The notes below the pieces were generated by a model that was given only the letters and a program-made list of their open reading frames with translations, searched no databases and was not told the DNA's origin. Source: Alphaproteobacteria bacterium (GTDB taxonomy: Bacteria; Pseudomonadota; Alphaproteobacteria; UBA8366; GCA-2717185). Taken from it: 35,487 nucleotides of DNA. The first letter of the stretch is position 1. Each line of letters starts with the position of its first letter. This document shows positions 1-8,409 of the stretch, piece after piece. Position numbers and translations under genes: made by a program. Location of the stretch: the NCBI GenBank assembly GCA_028822585.1, contig JAPKDL010000023.1, positions 1-35,487 of the forward strand, read 5' to 3'.

Positions 1-2
1 CG

Positions 3-227
3 ATTGTTGTGGAAGTTAGCGACACTGGCGTCGGCGTTCCCGATGACAACTGGGGCCGTTTAACCGAACCGTTCGTGCACGGCGAAAGTAACCCTTATAA
101 ATCACAGGAAAGGGTGGGCTTGGGGCTGTCGATTGTACGGTCCCTTGTGACTCTTAATGGCGGCGCTTTAACCATAAAAAGCGAAGTTGGTGTGGGGACC
201 ACGGTATTGGTGTCGTTTCCGACCTAA
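3..227 (+). CDS. Sensor histidine kinase, C-terminal end (5' partial)
   Basis: This is the ATP-binding tail of a two-component sensor kinase; the gene enters from the left edge, so no start is visible. The reading frame is open from base 3 and ends at TAA 225-227. Two HATPase_c signatures are readable: a G1 box (DTGVGVP) near the beginning and a G2 box (GLGLSIVRSLV), followed by the usual closing G-x-G-T-x-F-x-F-type strand. The domain binds ATP and phosphorylates the dimerisation-domain histidine, which lies outside the window. The sensed signal and partner regulator cannot be seen. Family assignment is secure; specificity is unknown. Confidence 0.88.
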   Translation: MVVEVSDTGVGVPDDNWGRLTEPFVHGESNPYKSQERVGLGLSIVRSLVTLNGGALTIKSEVGVGTTVLVSFPT

Positions 228-323
228 GGTGACGGGAGCTGAAATTCATTTCCATGAGCCTTGTCGATGCAGTCCCGAGGTGCTTAACATTGACGCCTAG
301 GAATTAATTGTTAAGGGGACGTC

Positions 324-1925
324 ATGGAAAGTCGCGCGGTGGATTATATCATTGTAGGCGCGGGGTCGGCGGGGTCGGTTCTCGCAAATCGCTTGAGCGC
401 TGATGGCCGCCATCAGGTTTTGTTGTTGGAAGCCGGTCGGCCCAGTCATCCGTGGTCGCGTATTCCTATCGGCTTCGCCAAACTCATCGATAACCCGGCC
501 GCCAATTGGTGCTATTCGGCGGAACCGGAGGAAAACACCGACAATCGCCGCATCGAAGTGCCCCGGGGGCGATTGTTGGGTGGGTCCAGCGCCATCAACG
601 GCATGGTGTTCGTGCGCGGCCAAGCACAGGATTTCGACACCTGGGGACAGCTTGGCAATCGCGGCTGGAGTTATCGAGATGTCCTGCCGTTCTTTCGATC
701 CATGGAGAGCTACGATGGTGGCGACGACGAATTCCGGGGCCGCGACGGGCCGTTGAAAGTTTCCGACATTCACGAACGTGGTCCTTTGTACGACGCTATC
801 ATCGAGGCGGCGGGCCATGTGGGAATACAGCCGACAGGTGATTACAATGGCGCGTCGCAGGACGGCATTGGCATGACCCAGGCGACAATCCGCAACGGGC
901 GGCGTATGAGCACGGCGCATTGTTACCTGGACCCAGCGAAGTCTCGTGCTAATTTGCACATTGAAACTGGGGCGCTGACCGAATGCCTGATTTTGGAGGG
1001 CAAACGCTGCGTTGGGGTTCGCTATTTGGTCAACGGCGTCGCGCATGAAGCGCGCGCAGGACGCGAAGTGATCGTCAGCGCCGGGTCGATAAATTCACCG
1101 CAGCTGCTTGAATTATCCGGTATTGGCCAACCCGAACGCTTGAAAGATTTAGGCATTGAGGTGCGGCATGGCTCGCCTGGCGTTGGAGAAAATTTACGTG
1201 ACCATTATGCGCCCCGCATGAAGTGGGATGTCGTCCAAAAGGGCCTGACCTACAACGACAAGGGACGTGGGCTGGGCCTGGTGTGGCAAGCACTGAACTA
1301 TGCCCTGACCAATAACGGTCTGCTGGGATTGCCGGCGACGCCGATCCGCGCCTATGTCCGCACGCGGGAAGGGTTGGAAAGCCCGGATGCGGGTATTTCA
1401 TGGCTGCCATTCCTGGCGAATGCCAAGCGCAAGCTGTCAAGCCGGTCGGGAATTACGGTGATAAGCCACGCCTTGCGATCAGACAGCACCGGCAGCATCC
1501 ATATTTCATCCGTCGATGCCAAAAGACCGCCCGCGATCCGGTTTAATTTTTTGTCGTCTCCGCTGGATTGCGACATCACCCTCGCCGCCATGCGGATTGC
1601 GCGCAACATTATGAATGCGCCATCTATGGAAGGTATTCTAGGCGGGGAATTTGCGCCGGGCCCGTCCGTCCAATCCGACGACGAAATGCTGGGCTGGGTC
1701 AAGGCGAACGCGGAAACGACCTATCATCCAGTGGGCACGTGCAAGATGGGGTCTGACCCCATGGCGGTGGTGGATGACCATTTGCAGGTGCGCGGCGTTC
1801 AGGGATTGCGGGTCGCAGATGCGTCCATTATGCCGACGCTGACATCAGGCAACACCAACGCGCCGTCCATAATGATCGGCGAAAAGGCTGCGTCCATGGT
1901 GCTTGAAACCGCCGCCGCTGCGTAA
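324..1925 (+). CDS. GMC-family FAD-dependent oxidoreductase (choline dehydrogenase-like)
   Basis: A 533-residue flavoprotein of the glucose-methanol-choline family, which oxidises an alcohol group using FAD. The N-terminal dinucleotide-binding motif GAGSAG is at residues 12-17. A GMC signature (GRLLGGSSAING) lies near residues 82-95 and a second one (GSINSPQLLELSGIG) near 255. The C-terminal catalytic pair is visible as His468 in YHPVGT and Asn512 in GNTNAP. Length is normal for the family. The ATG at 324 follows a GGGGA ribosome-binding site. The substrate cannot be deduced: BetA-type choline dehydrogenases share this architecture, but no betaine genes are nearby and the neighbours are sugar-acid or dicarboxylate enzymes, so another alcohol is likely. 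Confidence 0.93.
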   Translation: MESRAVDYIIVGAGSAGSVLANRLSADGRHQVLLLEAGRPSHPWSRIPIGFAKLIDNPAANWCYSAEPEENTDNRRIEVPRGRLLGGSSAINGMVFVRGQAQDFDTWGQLGNRGWSYRDVLPFFRSMESYDGGDDEFRGRDGPLKVSDIHERGPLYDAIIEAAGHVGIQPTGDYNGASQDGIGMTQATIRNGRRMSTAHCYLDPAKSRANLHIETGALTECLILEGKRCVGVRYLVNGVAHEARAGREVIVSAGSINSPQLLELSGIGQPERLKDLGIEVRHGSPGVGENLRDHYAPRMKWDVVQKGLTYNDKGRGLGLVWQALNYALTNNGLLGLPATPIRAYVRTREGLESPDAGISWLPFLANAKRKLSSRSGITVISHALRSDSTGSIHISSVDAKRPPAIRFNFLSSPLDCDITLAAMRIARNIMNAPSMEGILGGEFAPGPSVQSDDEMLGWVKANAETTYHPVGTCKMGSDPMAVVDDHLQVRGVQGLRVADASIMPTLTSGNTNAPSIMIGEKAASMVLETAAAA

Positions 1926-1947
1926 TGCTGCGAACAGGGGTTAAGCT

Positions 1948-2681
1948 ATGAAGATCACCAAGGTGACCCCGATGCACGCGGAATAATTTCTGTTCGTCCG
2001 AATCAAAACACATTCCGGCCTACATAGGGTGGGGGAAGGCGACCCCTGGGGGCGGATCGAAGCGGCGGTAGCGGACTCCGCCAAATTTGCGACCTATCTG
2101 GAGGGCAAAGGCCCTTTTCCAATTGAACGCCATTGGGACGTGATGTACCGGTTCTCCTATTTTAAGGGCACGCGATCAACGCTGCGGTTTCTGCCATCGA
2201 CAATGTCCGGTAGATGCGGGAGGTCGCGGGTGACGATATGGATATCTGTATTGAACTTCACCGCTGCCTGACGCCGGCCGAAGCCGTGGTGTTCGCGCGT
2301 GGGATCGAGGGATATCACCCGATGTTCCTGGAAGACCCGATGCGGTTTGAGGATGCGGACGCGATGGCGCGCATCGTTGATAAAACCCACATTCCCATTG
2401 CTACCGGCGAGCGGCTTTCGACGATTTATGAATTTCAGGTGTTATTCACCCACAATGCGGTGAAATATGAGCGGGTCGATGTGTGTCTGTGCGACGGCAT
2501 CACCGGCAGCCGCAAGCTCGCGGTCATGGCCGAAGTGCACAATGTCATGGTGGGGCTGCACTATCCGCTGTCGCCGATGGGACTGGTCGCGTGTTTGCGG
2601 CTCGACGCAGCGATTCGTCCGCCGATTAGCAAACGGGCGCTCATGCGGATGCATGCGGACGGTTTGCCCGTCGATCAATAG
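1948..2681 (+). pseudogene. Decayed enolase-superfamily sugar-acid dehydratase (galactonate dehydratase/mandelate racemase-like)
   Basis: Remnant of a mandelate racemase/galactonate dehydratase-type gene carrying three lesions. The ATG at 1948 starts MKITKVTPMHAE and meets an in-frame TAA at 1984-1986. The same frame continues with recognisable family sequence (FLFVRI, VGEGDPWG, YRFSYFKG) to about 2168. There one base is missing and the homology moves to another frame (HAINAAVSAID) until TAG 2211-2213. The sequence then jumps straight to MREVAGDDMDICIEL, skipping the stretch that normally carries the first catalytic lysine region, which implies an internal deletion of very roughly 80 codons. 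The C-terminal part (FLEDP, IATGE, DVCLC) keeps metal-ligand motifs. It abuts the convergent gene with no spacer, so its own end is probably also lost. It cannot make active enzyme. Confidence 0.85.
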
Positions 2682-2682
2682 G

Positions 2683-3453
2683 CTAAGCAGTGGCGGTTCT
2701 AAGACGGTCCGCCCAACCGTAGCCCGCCAGCCAAGGTGCCAGGTTTTCCGCGCTGGGCGCGTCGCCATCAACGGCTAACTTCGTGCGCCAGGCCAAGCAC
2801 AACATACAGGAAATCACCGGAGGCCCGCCTGCGCCTGCGACGTCCGCGATGGGTGCCAGCGTCGGCATGCCGGTCCCTAACAACACGATTGCGTCCAAGG
2901 TGGGGTATTGTTCGCGTAGCGGCGTTATGGCATTGCGAGCCGAGTCGCCGGTCAGGCTGTAAATTGGATGGAAGGCACCGTCGACGCCTACTGCCTTGAC
3001 GCAATCTCGCACCGTAAATCCCCGACTTTCCCAATAGCCGATGCTGGCTTCGGTTAAATCGTCCGGATAGGGCGATACCAATCCAATGTTCTGGGCGTTG
3101 AGCGCCCGCAACGCATCGGTGATGGCGAGCGCGGAAGTGATCAGCGGATACCCCCGTTCGGTTTTGATCCGGTCGACCAACGCGTCTTCTGAATCTTTGC
3201 CCGCCACATAAGATGCGCCCGTACAGCAATACGCGACCGCTGAGAGGGGGGCGACGCCGAATTGATCGAGATAAGAATCCGTGCTTGGCCAATAATCCCG
3301 CATGCGCTGCATCAGCGACTCGCTTGGCGAGGTGATCCGGGCGTTCAACAGCGCGTAGCCAGGTGGCCAAAGAATAGCGAATTCAGGTTCGACGGTGGTG
3401 TTGGCCTGGGGCGTCAACGCGCCAACCAAACCCTTGGGTCCATATTCCAGCAC
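2683..3453 (-). CDS. Asp/Glu racemase superfamily protein (maleate isomerase/arylmalonate decarboxylase-like)
   Basis: A 256-residue protein of the Asp/Glu racemase fold group that includes maleate cis-trans isomerase and arylmalonate decarboxylase. The two cysteine regions expected of cofactor-free members are present: AYCCTGASY in the N-terminal half and VISCMLCLAW in the C-terminal half. LLGTGMPTL precedes the second. The start is a GTG at 3453, supported by an AAAGGGGGT ribosome-binding site a few bases upstream; an ATG ten bases further in is in a different frame. It is transcribed away from the gene at 3577. The substrate is unknown; a dicarboxylate or hydantoin-type compound is typical. 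It runs convergently into the dead dehydratase gene. Confidence 0.85.
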   Translation of the reverse strand: MLEYGPKGLVGALTPQANTTVEPEFAILWPPGYALLNARITSPSESLMQRMRDYWPSTDSYLDQFGVAPLSAVAYCCTGASYVAGKDSEDALVDRIKTERGYPLITSALAITDALRALNAQNIGLVSPYPDDLTEASIGYWESRGFTVRDCVKAVGVDGAFHPIYSLTGDSARNAITPLREQYPTLDAIVLLGTGMPTLAPIADVAGAGGPPVISCMLCLAWRTKLAVDGDAPSAENLAPWLAGYGWADRLRTATA

Positions 3454-3494
3454 TGCGGCACCCCCTTTAATAAATCTCTCTAAAAAATATTTGG

Positions 3495-3505
3495 GACCCT
3501 GGGTC
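3495..3505. promoter_or_regulatory. 11-bp perfect inverted repeat in a divergent intergenic region
   Basis: GACCC-T-GGGTC lies between the divergent starts at 3453 (minus) and 3577 (plus). It is placed where an operator would sit, but the arms are only 5 bp and no second copy was noticed, so chance is a real possibility. Confidence 0.2.
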
Positions 3506-3576
3506 TTTACCAGTGATTATTGCTATAAGGAAGTGAGGTGCGCCAAGCGTCAATCGTGTGTCAGGAGAAACATTGC

Positions 3577-3968
3577 ATGGAATGGTCGACAATGCCGGAT
3601 GGGTCGGTCGATTGGATGACCGTGTTTCAGTTGCCGAAAGTGGGGTTTTTGCCATTTATGGACCGGGCCGGCACCTGTGAAAAACTGTGCGAATGCTTTC
3701 TTTTGATCATCGATTCGCTGTTCGCCCGTATTGGTGACGTGGATATTCTCGCTACCTACCACAAAACCGCCGAGGAATTTTTTCGGGTGCGCCGAATGAA
3801 GGGGCGTTGTCTGGACAAAAGTTCAAGCTGCGCATGGTGATGATGCGCGTCATGAATGATCGCATCACTCGCGCCCACGATTACGAATCGATGATAGCCA
3901 GTGAAAATGAGGCGATTAGCGACACACGTCAGAATGACGAAGACCCAACAACGGAGTTGGAGAGGTAA
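3577..3968 (+). pseudogene. Unrecognised protein with a -1 frameshift, first gene of the valine operon
   Basis: No family was recognised. The ATG at 3577 follows AGGAG (3563-3567) and opens MEWSTMPDGSVDW; this frame stops at 3840. A second frame carries on with KFKLRMVMMRVMNDRITRAH and a strongly acidic tail ending ELER at TAA 3966-3968. That stop overlaps the ATG of the acyl-CoA dehydrogenase (TAATG), the spacing expected for translational coupling, which argues that the second frame is the true 3' end. One base appears to be missing between about 3780 and 3834; joined, the product would be about 130 residues. It may be a real pseudogene, a sequencing indel or, less likely, a programmed shift. 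No signal peptide or membrane segment is obvious. Confidence 0.6.
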
Positions 3969-5116
3969 TGTCATTACTCGATGGTCGATTGTCAGAAGAT
4001 CAGCGTGCGTTTCAGGATAGCGCACGCGGTTTTTCGCAAGAACAAATGGCACCCTTCGCCGCAGAGTGGGACGCGGATCGTATATTCCCCGAAGAAGCGT
4101 TGCGTGCAGGCGCGGCATTGGGGTTTGCGGGGGTATACGTGCGCGAAAAACACGGCGGATCCAATTTGAGCCGGGCGGACGCGGCAGTGATTTTTGAGGA
4201 GCTGGCCGCTGGGTGTGTGTCAACGGCGGCGTATATTTCCATCCACAATATGGCGAGCTGGATGATCGATTCCTTCGGTACCGAAATACAACGAGCCCGG
4301 TGGCTGCCGAAGCTGATGACGATGGAGCACTTCGCAAGTTACTGTTTGACCGAACCGGGGTCAGGGTCCGACGCAGCCGCCCTGGCGACGAAAGCGCGGC
4401 GGGACGGCGATGATTATGTATTGAACGGGTCGAAGGCGTTCATTTCGGGCGGGTCACGGAGCGACATCTATGTTTGCATGGTGCGCACCGGCGATGACTC
4501 GCCGGGCGGAATTACATGCGTGGTCGTGGAAAAAGATGCGCCGGGTCTGAGCTTCGGTAAACAGGAACGCAAGCTTGGTTGGAATAGCCAACCGACCGCA
4601 GCTGTCATTTTCGAAAACTGCCGGGTACCTGTCGCCAACCGGATTGGCGCGGAGGGTGATGGTTTCAAGATCGCGATGAAAGGTCTTGATGGTGGTCGGG
4701 TGAATATTTCGGCGTGTTCAATTGGTGGCGCGCGCGCTTGCTTGGACGCCGCCAAGGCTTACATGCTCGAACGCAAACAATTCGGCAAACGACTTGCTGA
4801 TTTTCAGGCGCTACAATTCAAGCTGGCGGACATGGCCACGGAATTGGAAGCTGCGCGATTGATGACGCATCACGCCGCCCGCGCGATTGATGACGGAGAC
4901 GTCGACGCGACCATGTATTGCGCCATGGCGAAGCGCTTCGCCACGGATACCGGATTTACGGTGTGCAATGACGCCCTACAACTTCATGGCGGCTACGGAT
5001 ATCTGCGCGATTATCCGATTGAACGTTATTTACGCGATGTCCGGGTGCATCAAATTCTGGAAGGAACCAATGAAATTATGCGGGTGATCGTATCGCGAAA
5101 GCTCCTGGATCAATGA
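3968..5116 (+). CDS. Acyl-CoA dehydrogenase, isobutyryl-CoA dehydrogenase type
   Basis: A 382-residue flavoenzyme that introduces the 2,3 double bond into a short acyl-CoA and passes electrons to ETF. The family signature [18 protein letters not shown] is in the middle domain. The C-terminal signature [19 protein letters not shown] is followed by ILEGTNE, whose Glu365 is the expected catalytic base. Isobutyryl-CoA as substrate is inferred from the operon: the next two genes encode later valine-degradation steps. The ATG overlaps the stop of the upstream unknown gene (TAATG), and the stop overlaps the next start (ATGA), so the three are translationally coupled. The missing step is a methacrylyl-CoA hydratase, which must be supplied elsewhere. 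Confidence 0.93.
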   Translation: MSLLDGRLSEDQRAFQDSARGFSQEQMAPFAAEWDADRIFPEEALRAGAALGFAGVYVREKHGGSNLSRADAAVIFEELAAGCVSTAAYISIHNMASWMIDSFGTEIQRARWLPKLMTMEHFASYCLTEPGSGSDAAALATKARRDGDDYVLNGSKAFISGGSRSDIYVCMVRTGDDSPGGITCVVVEKDAPGLSFGKQERKLGWNSQPTAAVIFENCRVPVANRIGAEGDGFKIAMKGLDGGRVNISACSIGGARACLDAAKAYMLERKQFGKRLADFQALQFKLADMATELEAARLMTHHAARAIDDGDVDATMYCAMAKRFATDTGFTVCNDALQLHGGYGYLRDYPIERYLRDVRVHQILEGTNEIMRVIVSRKLLDQ

Positions 5117-6156
5117 CGAAGTCGGACCTTTTGTTTGATGTCGCATCCGGAGTCGCCGTTGTGACGCTTAACCGCCCCGACGCGATGAACGCGCTGACCT
5201 TGCTAATGATCCATGCATTAACCGAACAGTTGCGCGATTGGGCGAAAGATGATTCGATCTCTGCGGTTGTGGTCCGGGGCGGGGAGGGGCGGGCGTTTTG
5301 CGCGGGTGGCGATATTCGCGCCCTTTATGACGCACGTGAAGAAGTTAGGGGGCTAACCGAAACCTTTTTTTGCGCCGAATACCGACTGGATCATCTGGTG
5401 TATCATTATCCAAAACCTTATGTCGCGTTGATGGACGGTATCGTCATGGGCGGCGGAGTCGGCATATCGCTGCATGGGAGCCATCGGGTGGTGTGTGAAA
5501 AAACCATGTTCGCCATGCCGGAAACTGGGATCGGGTTGTTTCCCGATGTGGGCGCGTCGTATTTCCTGCCGCGTTTGTCGGGCGAACTCGGCATGTTTCT
5601 GGGACTGACGGGGCATCGTTTGCGTGCGGCGGATTGTGTATATGCGGGAATTGGCGATTATTTTATACCGATGGGCCGGCACGATGATATTGTCGCTGTA
5701 TTGCGCGATGGTGGTGATATTGCGACGACGTTGGCCGGGTTGAGCGAGGTTGCAGGGGTGCCGCCACTGCGCGACCAACGTGATTGGATTGACCGGTGCT
5801 TTGGCGCGGGTTCTGTTTTGGAAATATGGAGCGCCCTGAACAAAGAAGAGTGCGAAGACGCGAAGGACGCCCTCACAGCGTTGCGGACCAAATCGCCGCT
5901 CGGCTGTATGATCACCCATCGGCAATTACGGTCCGGGGCAGCGATGGATTTTGATGCGTGCATGAAAATGGAATTCCGGATTAGCCAACAGGTCATGGCG
6001 GGCCATGATTTTTTTGAAGGCGTGCGGGCGTTGATCATCGACAAGGACAACAAACCGGAATGGCGCCCGGGCGTCCTGTCGGATGTAACGCCGGACATGG
6101 TCGCGAGATTTTTTGCGCCGCCGTCCCAGGGCGACCTCACGTTTGATACTAATTAG
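5113..6156 (+). CDS. 3-hydroxyisobutyryl-CoA hydrolase (crotonase fold)
   Basis: A 347-residue member of the enoyl-CoA hydratase superfamily that releases 3-hydroxyisobutyrate from its CoA ester in valine breakdown. [13 protein letters not shown] forms the first oxyanion-hole region and [16 protein letters not shown] the second. [21 protein letters not shown] is the hallmark separating hydrolases of this group from simple hydratases; Glu137 and Asp145 are the likely catalytic acids. The length (about 350 residues, versus about 260 for hydratases) also fits the hydrolase. Its start overlaps the dehydrogenase stop by 4 bases. Annotation as a generic enoyl-CoA hydratase would be misleading. Confidence 0.93.
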   Translation: MTKSDLLFDVASGVAVVTLNRPDAMNALTLLMIHALTEQLRDWAKDDSISAVVVRGGEGRAFCAGGDIRALYDAREEVRGLTETFFCAEYRLDHLVYHYPKPYVALMDGIVMGGGVGISLHGSHRVVCEKTMFAMPETGIGLFPDVGASYFLPRLSGELGMFLGLTGHRLRAADCVYAGIGDYFIPMGRHDDIVAVLRDGGDIATTLAGLSEVAGVPPLRDQRDWIDRCFGAGSVLEIWSALNKEECEDAKDALTALRTKSPLGCMITHRQLRSGAAMDFDACMKMEFRISQQVMAGHDFFEGVRALIIDKDNKPEWRPGVLSDVTPDMVARFFAPPSQGDLTFDTN

Positions 6157-6174
6157 AGACGAAGGAGATCGAAA

Positions 6175-7047
6175 ATGACGACGATTGGATTTATAGGACT
6201 GGGCAATATGGGTGCGCCCATGGTGAAAAACCTGCTGGCGGCGGGCCATACGGTGAAGGCGTACGATATTGTGCCAGAATTGTTGGACGCCACCCAGGCG
6301 ACCAAAGCCGAGTCCGCCGCTGGTGCGGTCAAGGGCGCGGAGATGGTGATCACGATGTTGCCGGCGGGCCCGCATGTGAGCGGCGTGTATATGGAGTCTG
6401 TGCTGGATAACGCTGAAGCGGGCGCCTTGCTGATAGATTGTTCGACGATTGACGTGGAAACTGCCCGCGCCGTGGCGGCGGTGGCGGCGGAACGGGGATT
6501 AGACATGCTGGACGCGCCGGTGTCCGGCGGCGTCGGTGGATCGGAGGCGGGAACGCTGACCTTTATGGTTGGGGGGCCGGATCAGGCGTTTGAAAAGGGC
6601 AGGCCGATTTTAGAGGTGATGGGCAAAACCATCGTGCATACCGGCGGCAGTGGAAATGGCCAGGTCGCCAAGATTTGCAACAATATGATCCTGGGTGCGA
6701 CCATGATTGCGGTGGGCGAAGGGTTTGTCATGGCGGAAAACCTGGGTTTGGATAAACAGGTGCTGTTCGACATCGTCTCGACCTCTTCAGCGTCATGTTT
6801 CGCGATCACATCGCATTGCCCGGTTCCCGGACCCGTTCCGGAATCTGCGGCGAATCGGGATTTCCAGGCGGGCTTTACTGCAGCCATGATGTTGAAGGAT
6901 TTGAAGCTGGCCCAGGCGGCGGCGCAAACGGCGGGAACAGCGACACCCATGGGGGCGGCTGCGGCGGCAATGTTCGGGTTATTTTGCGGCGCTGGGAATG
7001 AAGCGCTGGACTATTCTGGGATTATCAAGATGATTCGCGGAAAATAG
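6175..7047 (+). CDS. mmsB: 3-hydroxyisobutyrate dehydrogenase
   Basis: A 290-residue NAD-dependent beta-hydroxyacid dehydrogenase that oxidises 3-hydroxyisobutyrate to methylmalonate semialdehyde, the step after the upstream hydrolase. The N-terminal Rossmann motif GFIGLGNMGAPM is at residues 5-16. DAPVSGGVGGSEAGTLTFMVGG is the substrate-binding signature, and GNGQVAKICNNMILG carries the catalytic Lys166. CPVPGPVPESAANRDF is typical of true hydroxyisobutyrate dehydrogenases. A strong AAGGAG site precedes the ATG. It lies 18 bases after the hydrolase gene, in the same operon. The next enzyme, methylmalonate semialdehyde dehydrogenase, is not in the window. Confidence 0.95.
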   Translation: MTTIGFIGLGNMGAPMVKNLLAAGHTVKAYDIVPELLDATQATKAESAAGAVKGAEMVITMLPAGPHVSGVYMESVLDNAEAGALLIDCSTIDVETARAVAAVAAERGLDMLDAPVSGGVGGSEAGTLTFMVGGPDQAFEKGRPILEVMGKTIVHTGGSGNGQVAKICNNMILGATMIAVGEGFVMAENLGLDKQVLFDIVSTSSASCFAITSHCPVPGPVPESAANRDFQAGFTAAMMLKDLKLAQAAAQTAGTATPMGAAAAAMFGLFCGAGNEALDYSGIIKMIRGK

Positions 7048-7055
7048 AAAAAATA

Positions 7056-7082
7056 TTGTACTAAAGGCGTATATTATATAAG
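7056..7082 (+). promoter_or_regulatory. Candidate promoter of the LdtR-like regulator gene
   Basis: TTGTAC (7056-7061) and TATAAG (7077-7082) are separated by 15 bases, in an A+T-rich gap after the valine operon. The spacing is short, so this is a suggestion only. Confidence 0.3.
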
Positions 7083-7126
7083 TCAAGGCAGGGTATTTAA
7101 GGTAAATATCGAAAAAGGTGTACAGT

Positions 7127-7594
7127 ATGGCCGTAAAAACGGATTATCTGCAGTCAATCCACTTAATTGAACGCTTGCATCGACAATTTCTTGAAGTTGT
7201 CAAAAACGAACTCGATCGTCACGGATACCAGGATATAAATAATATTCAGGCAGTGATTATTTATAATATTGGTGAAGATGAGCTGACCGTTGGTGAATTG
7301 ACCAACAGAGGTTACTATTTGGGCTCTAATGTTTCGTATAACGTGCGAAAAATGGTTGAAAACGGCTATTTGATACAGGAGCGGTCGACACATGACCGGC
7401 GATCCATTCGCGTTCGCTTGTCGGAACATGGATTAAAATTGCGTTCTATCGTCGATGAAATGTTTGATCGGCACGCGGAACGGATTGGTGCGGACACAGT
7501 GCCTGTCGAAGATTTAAAACAAGCCAACACCATACTGCTTCGTTTGGAGCGTTTCTGGAGTGGCGGCATGGGGTTTGGCATTAGTCGGTTATAG
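7127..7594 (+). CDS. MarR-family winged-helix regulator, LdtR-like
   Basis: A 155-residue transcription factor. The arrangement YLQSIHLIERLHRQFLEVVK, then DINNIQAVIIYNIG, then the winged-helix core (LTVGELTNRGYYLGSNVSYNV) and the wing (STHDRRSIRVRLSEHG) closely matches the LdtR group of alphaproteobacterial MarR proteins, as I remember that family. Known LdtR controls an L,D-transpeptidase and stress tolerance; whether that holds here is inference. I place the start at ATG 7127, because AAGGTG ends six bases upstream; a GTG at 7118 would lie inside that site. The gene is separated from the valine operon by an A+T-rich gap, so it may be unrelated to it. Confidence 0.85.
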   Translation: MAVKTDYLQSIHLIERLHRQFLEVVKNELDRHGYQDINNIQAVIIYNIGEDELTVGELTNRGYYLGSNVSYNVRKMVENGYLIQERSTHDRRSIRVRLSEHGLKLRSIVDEMFDRHAERIGADTVPVEDLKQANTILLRLERFWSGGMGFGISRL

Positions 7595-7603
7595 GGCGAC
7601 GAC

Positions 7604-7876
7604 ATGCTGGGCCGTGCTGAAGAACGCGTCATTCTGGAGTTTTTTAAATTGGCCGCTATGGGAAGGTTTCGGCGGTTGATACGAAAACAGCGCCGAAGTC
7701 TCCATTGTAGGGGACCCGGCGCAGGGCGAAACGATTATGAAGTGGACAGTGATCCGAAAACTTCAATATGGAATGAACAAAAACAAGAATACGTAAACGC
7801 CGCCCGCCGTCGGGAGACGCATTTAAAGATCTGGCCTTTCGTTACCGCCCCTTTGGACTTTCTGACAACGGGTTAG
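7604..7876 (+). CDS. Doubtful small ORF, basic protein of unknown function
   Basis: A 90-residue open frame starting ten bases after the LdtR-like gene, with a weak GGGCG upstream. The product begins MLGRAEERVILEFFKLAAMG and is rich in arginine; no family, signal or membrane segment was recognised. It overlaps by a few bases the convergent membrane ORF on the other strand. It may be a chance frame. Confidence 0.22.
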   Translation: MLGRAEERVILEFFKLAAMGRFRRLIRKQRRSLHCRGPGAGRNDYEVDSDPKTSIWNEQKQEYVNAARRRETHLKIWPFVTAPLDFLTTG

Positions 7877-8097
7877 TCAGAAAGGGCGGCGACTCGGGTA
7901 CGCAAGTTGACCAGGATGGTTACGGCCCACATGAACGCGCCACTCACCAAGAAAACGATTGGATCGATGAAGGCGTCCCCCATCGCGCAAATGGAGAGAA
8001 TCAAAAGCGTTGAGATAGGAAACGAAAAGGCCAAAATTCTAATGGCTAAACGGGATTTCCTTTGTCTCCAAGAACAGTATGTCGGCCAGCGTGTCAT
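7873..8097 (-). CDS. Possible small two-helix membrane protein or remnant of one
   Basis: A 74-residue minus-strand frame whose second half has two hydrophobic stretches (LAIRILAFSFPISTLLILSI and PIVFLVSGAFMWAVTILVNL) flanked by charged residues, which is more membrane-like than a chance frame usually is. The bases upstream are open in a different frame (to about 8281), containing TLLIGGHYDTLADILFLETK, so a longer gene may have been frameshifted near 8040-8095. The start ATG 8097 has no convincing ribosome-binding site. Family unknown. Confidence 0.3.
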   Translation of the reverse strand: MTRWPTYCSWRQRKSRLAIRILAFSFPISTLLILSICAMGDAFIDPIVFLVSGAFMWAVTILVNLRTRVAALSD

Positions 8098-8409
8098 AAT
8101 GTCCGCCGATTAACAGAGTTTTGCGTGTTTCCATGCGCGCTGGGTACGTCTTCAGGCCCGGCTCTTTTTTCAATACTGAAAATACTTTGTGACAGCCAGA
8201 GTATGGGCGCTGGAACGCACGGGTCGGCGGCGCAGTCGTTCGGAGGGGCGCGTGTGTTTGAGGCAAAAACATAACTGACAAGCATTATCGAACGTCTGCA
8301 TTCAATAGCTTTAACGTTGCTAAAGCCTTCCGCGGCTACCCCAGAACATTGAGGCTGGAATTTAGATACAGATTCTGAAATGCCCTCTATGAAGGCGCCC
8401 GCAACGAAC
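8098..8409. other. Intergenic stretch without a recognised gene
   Basis: Only short overlapping frames on both strands, none with family resemblance. The minus-strand frame at 8039-8281 may be the broken 5' part of the adjoining membrane ORF. No hairpin terminator or RNA gene was recognised. Confidence 0.4.

Noticed and set aside
297-1046. Long minus-strand open frame opposite the GMC oxidoreductase
   Set aside because: No family resemblance, and the plus strand carries a complete GMC protein with all motifs; this is a mirror frame.
2442-2771. Minus-strand 109-codon frame spanning the pseudogene and the isomerase end
   Set aside because: It crosses the true C-terminus of the Asp/Glu racemase-family gene and has no ribosome-binding site or family match.
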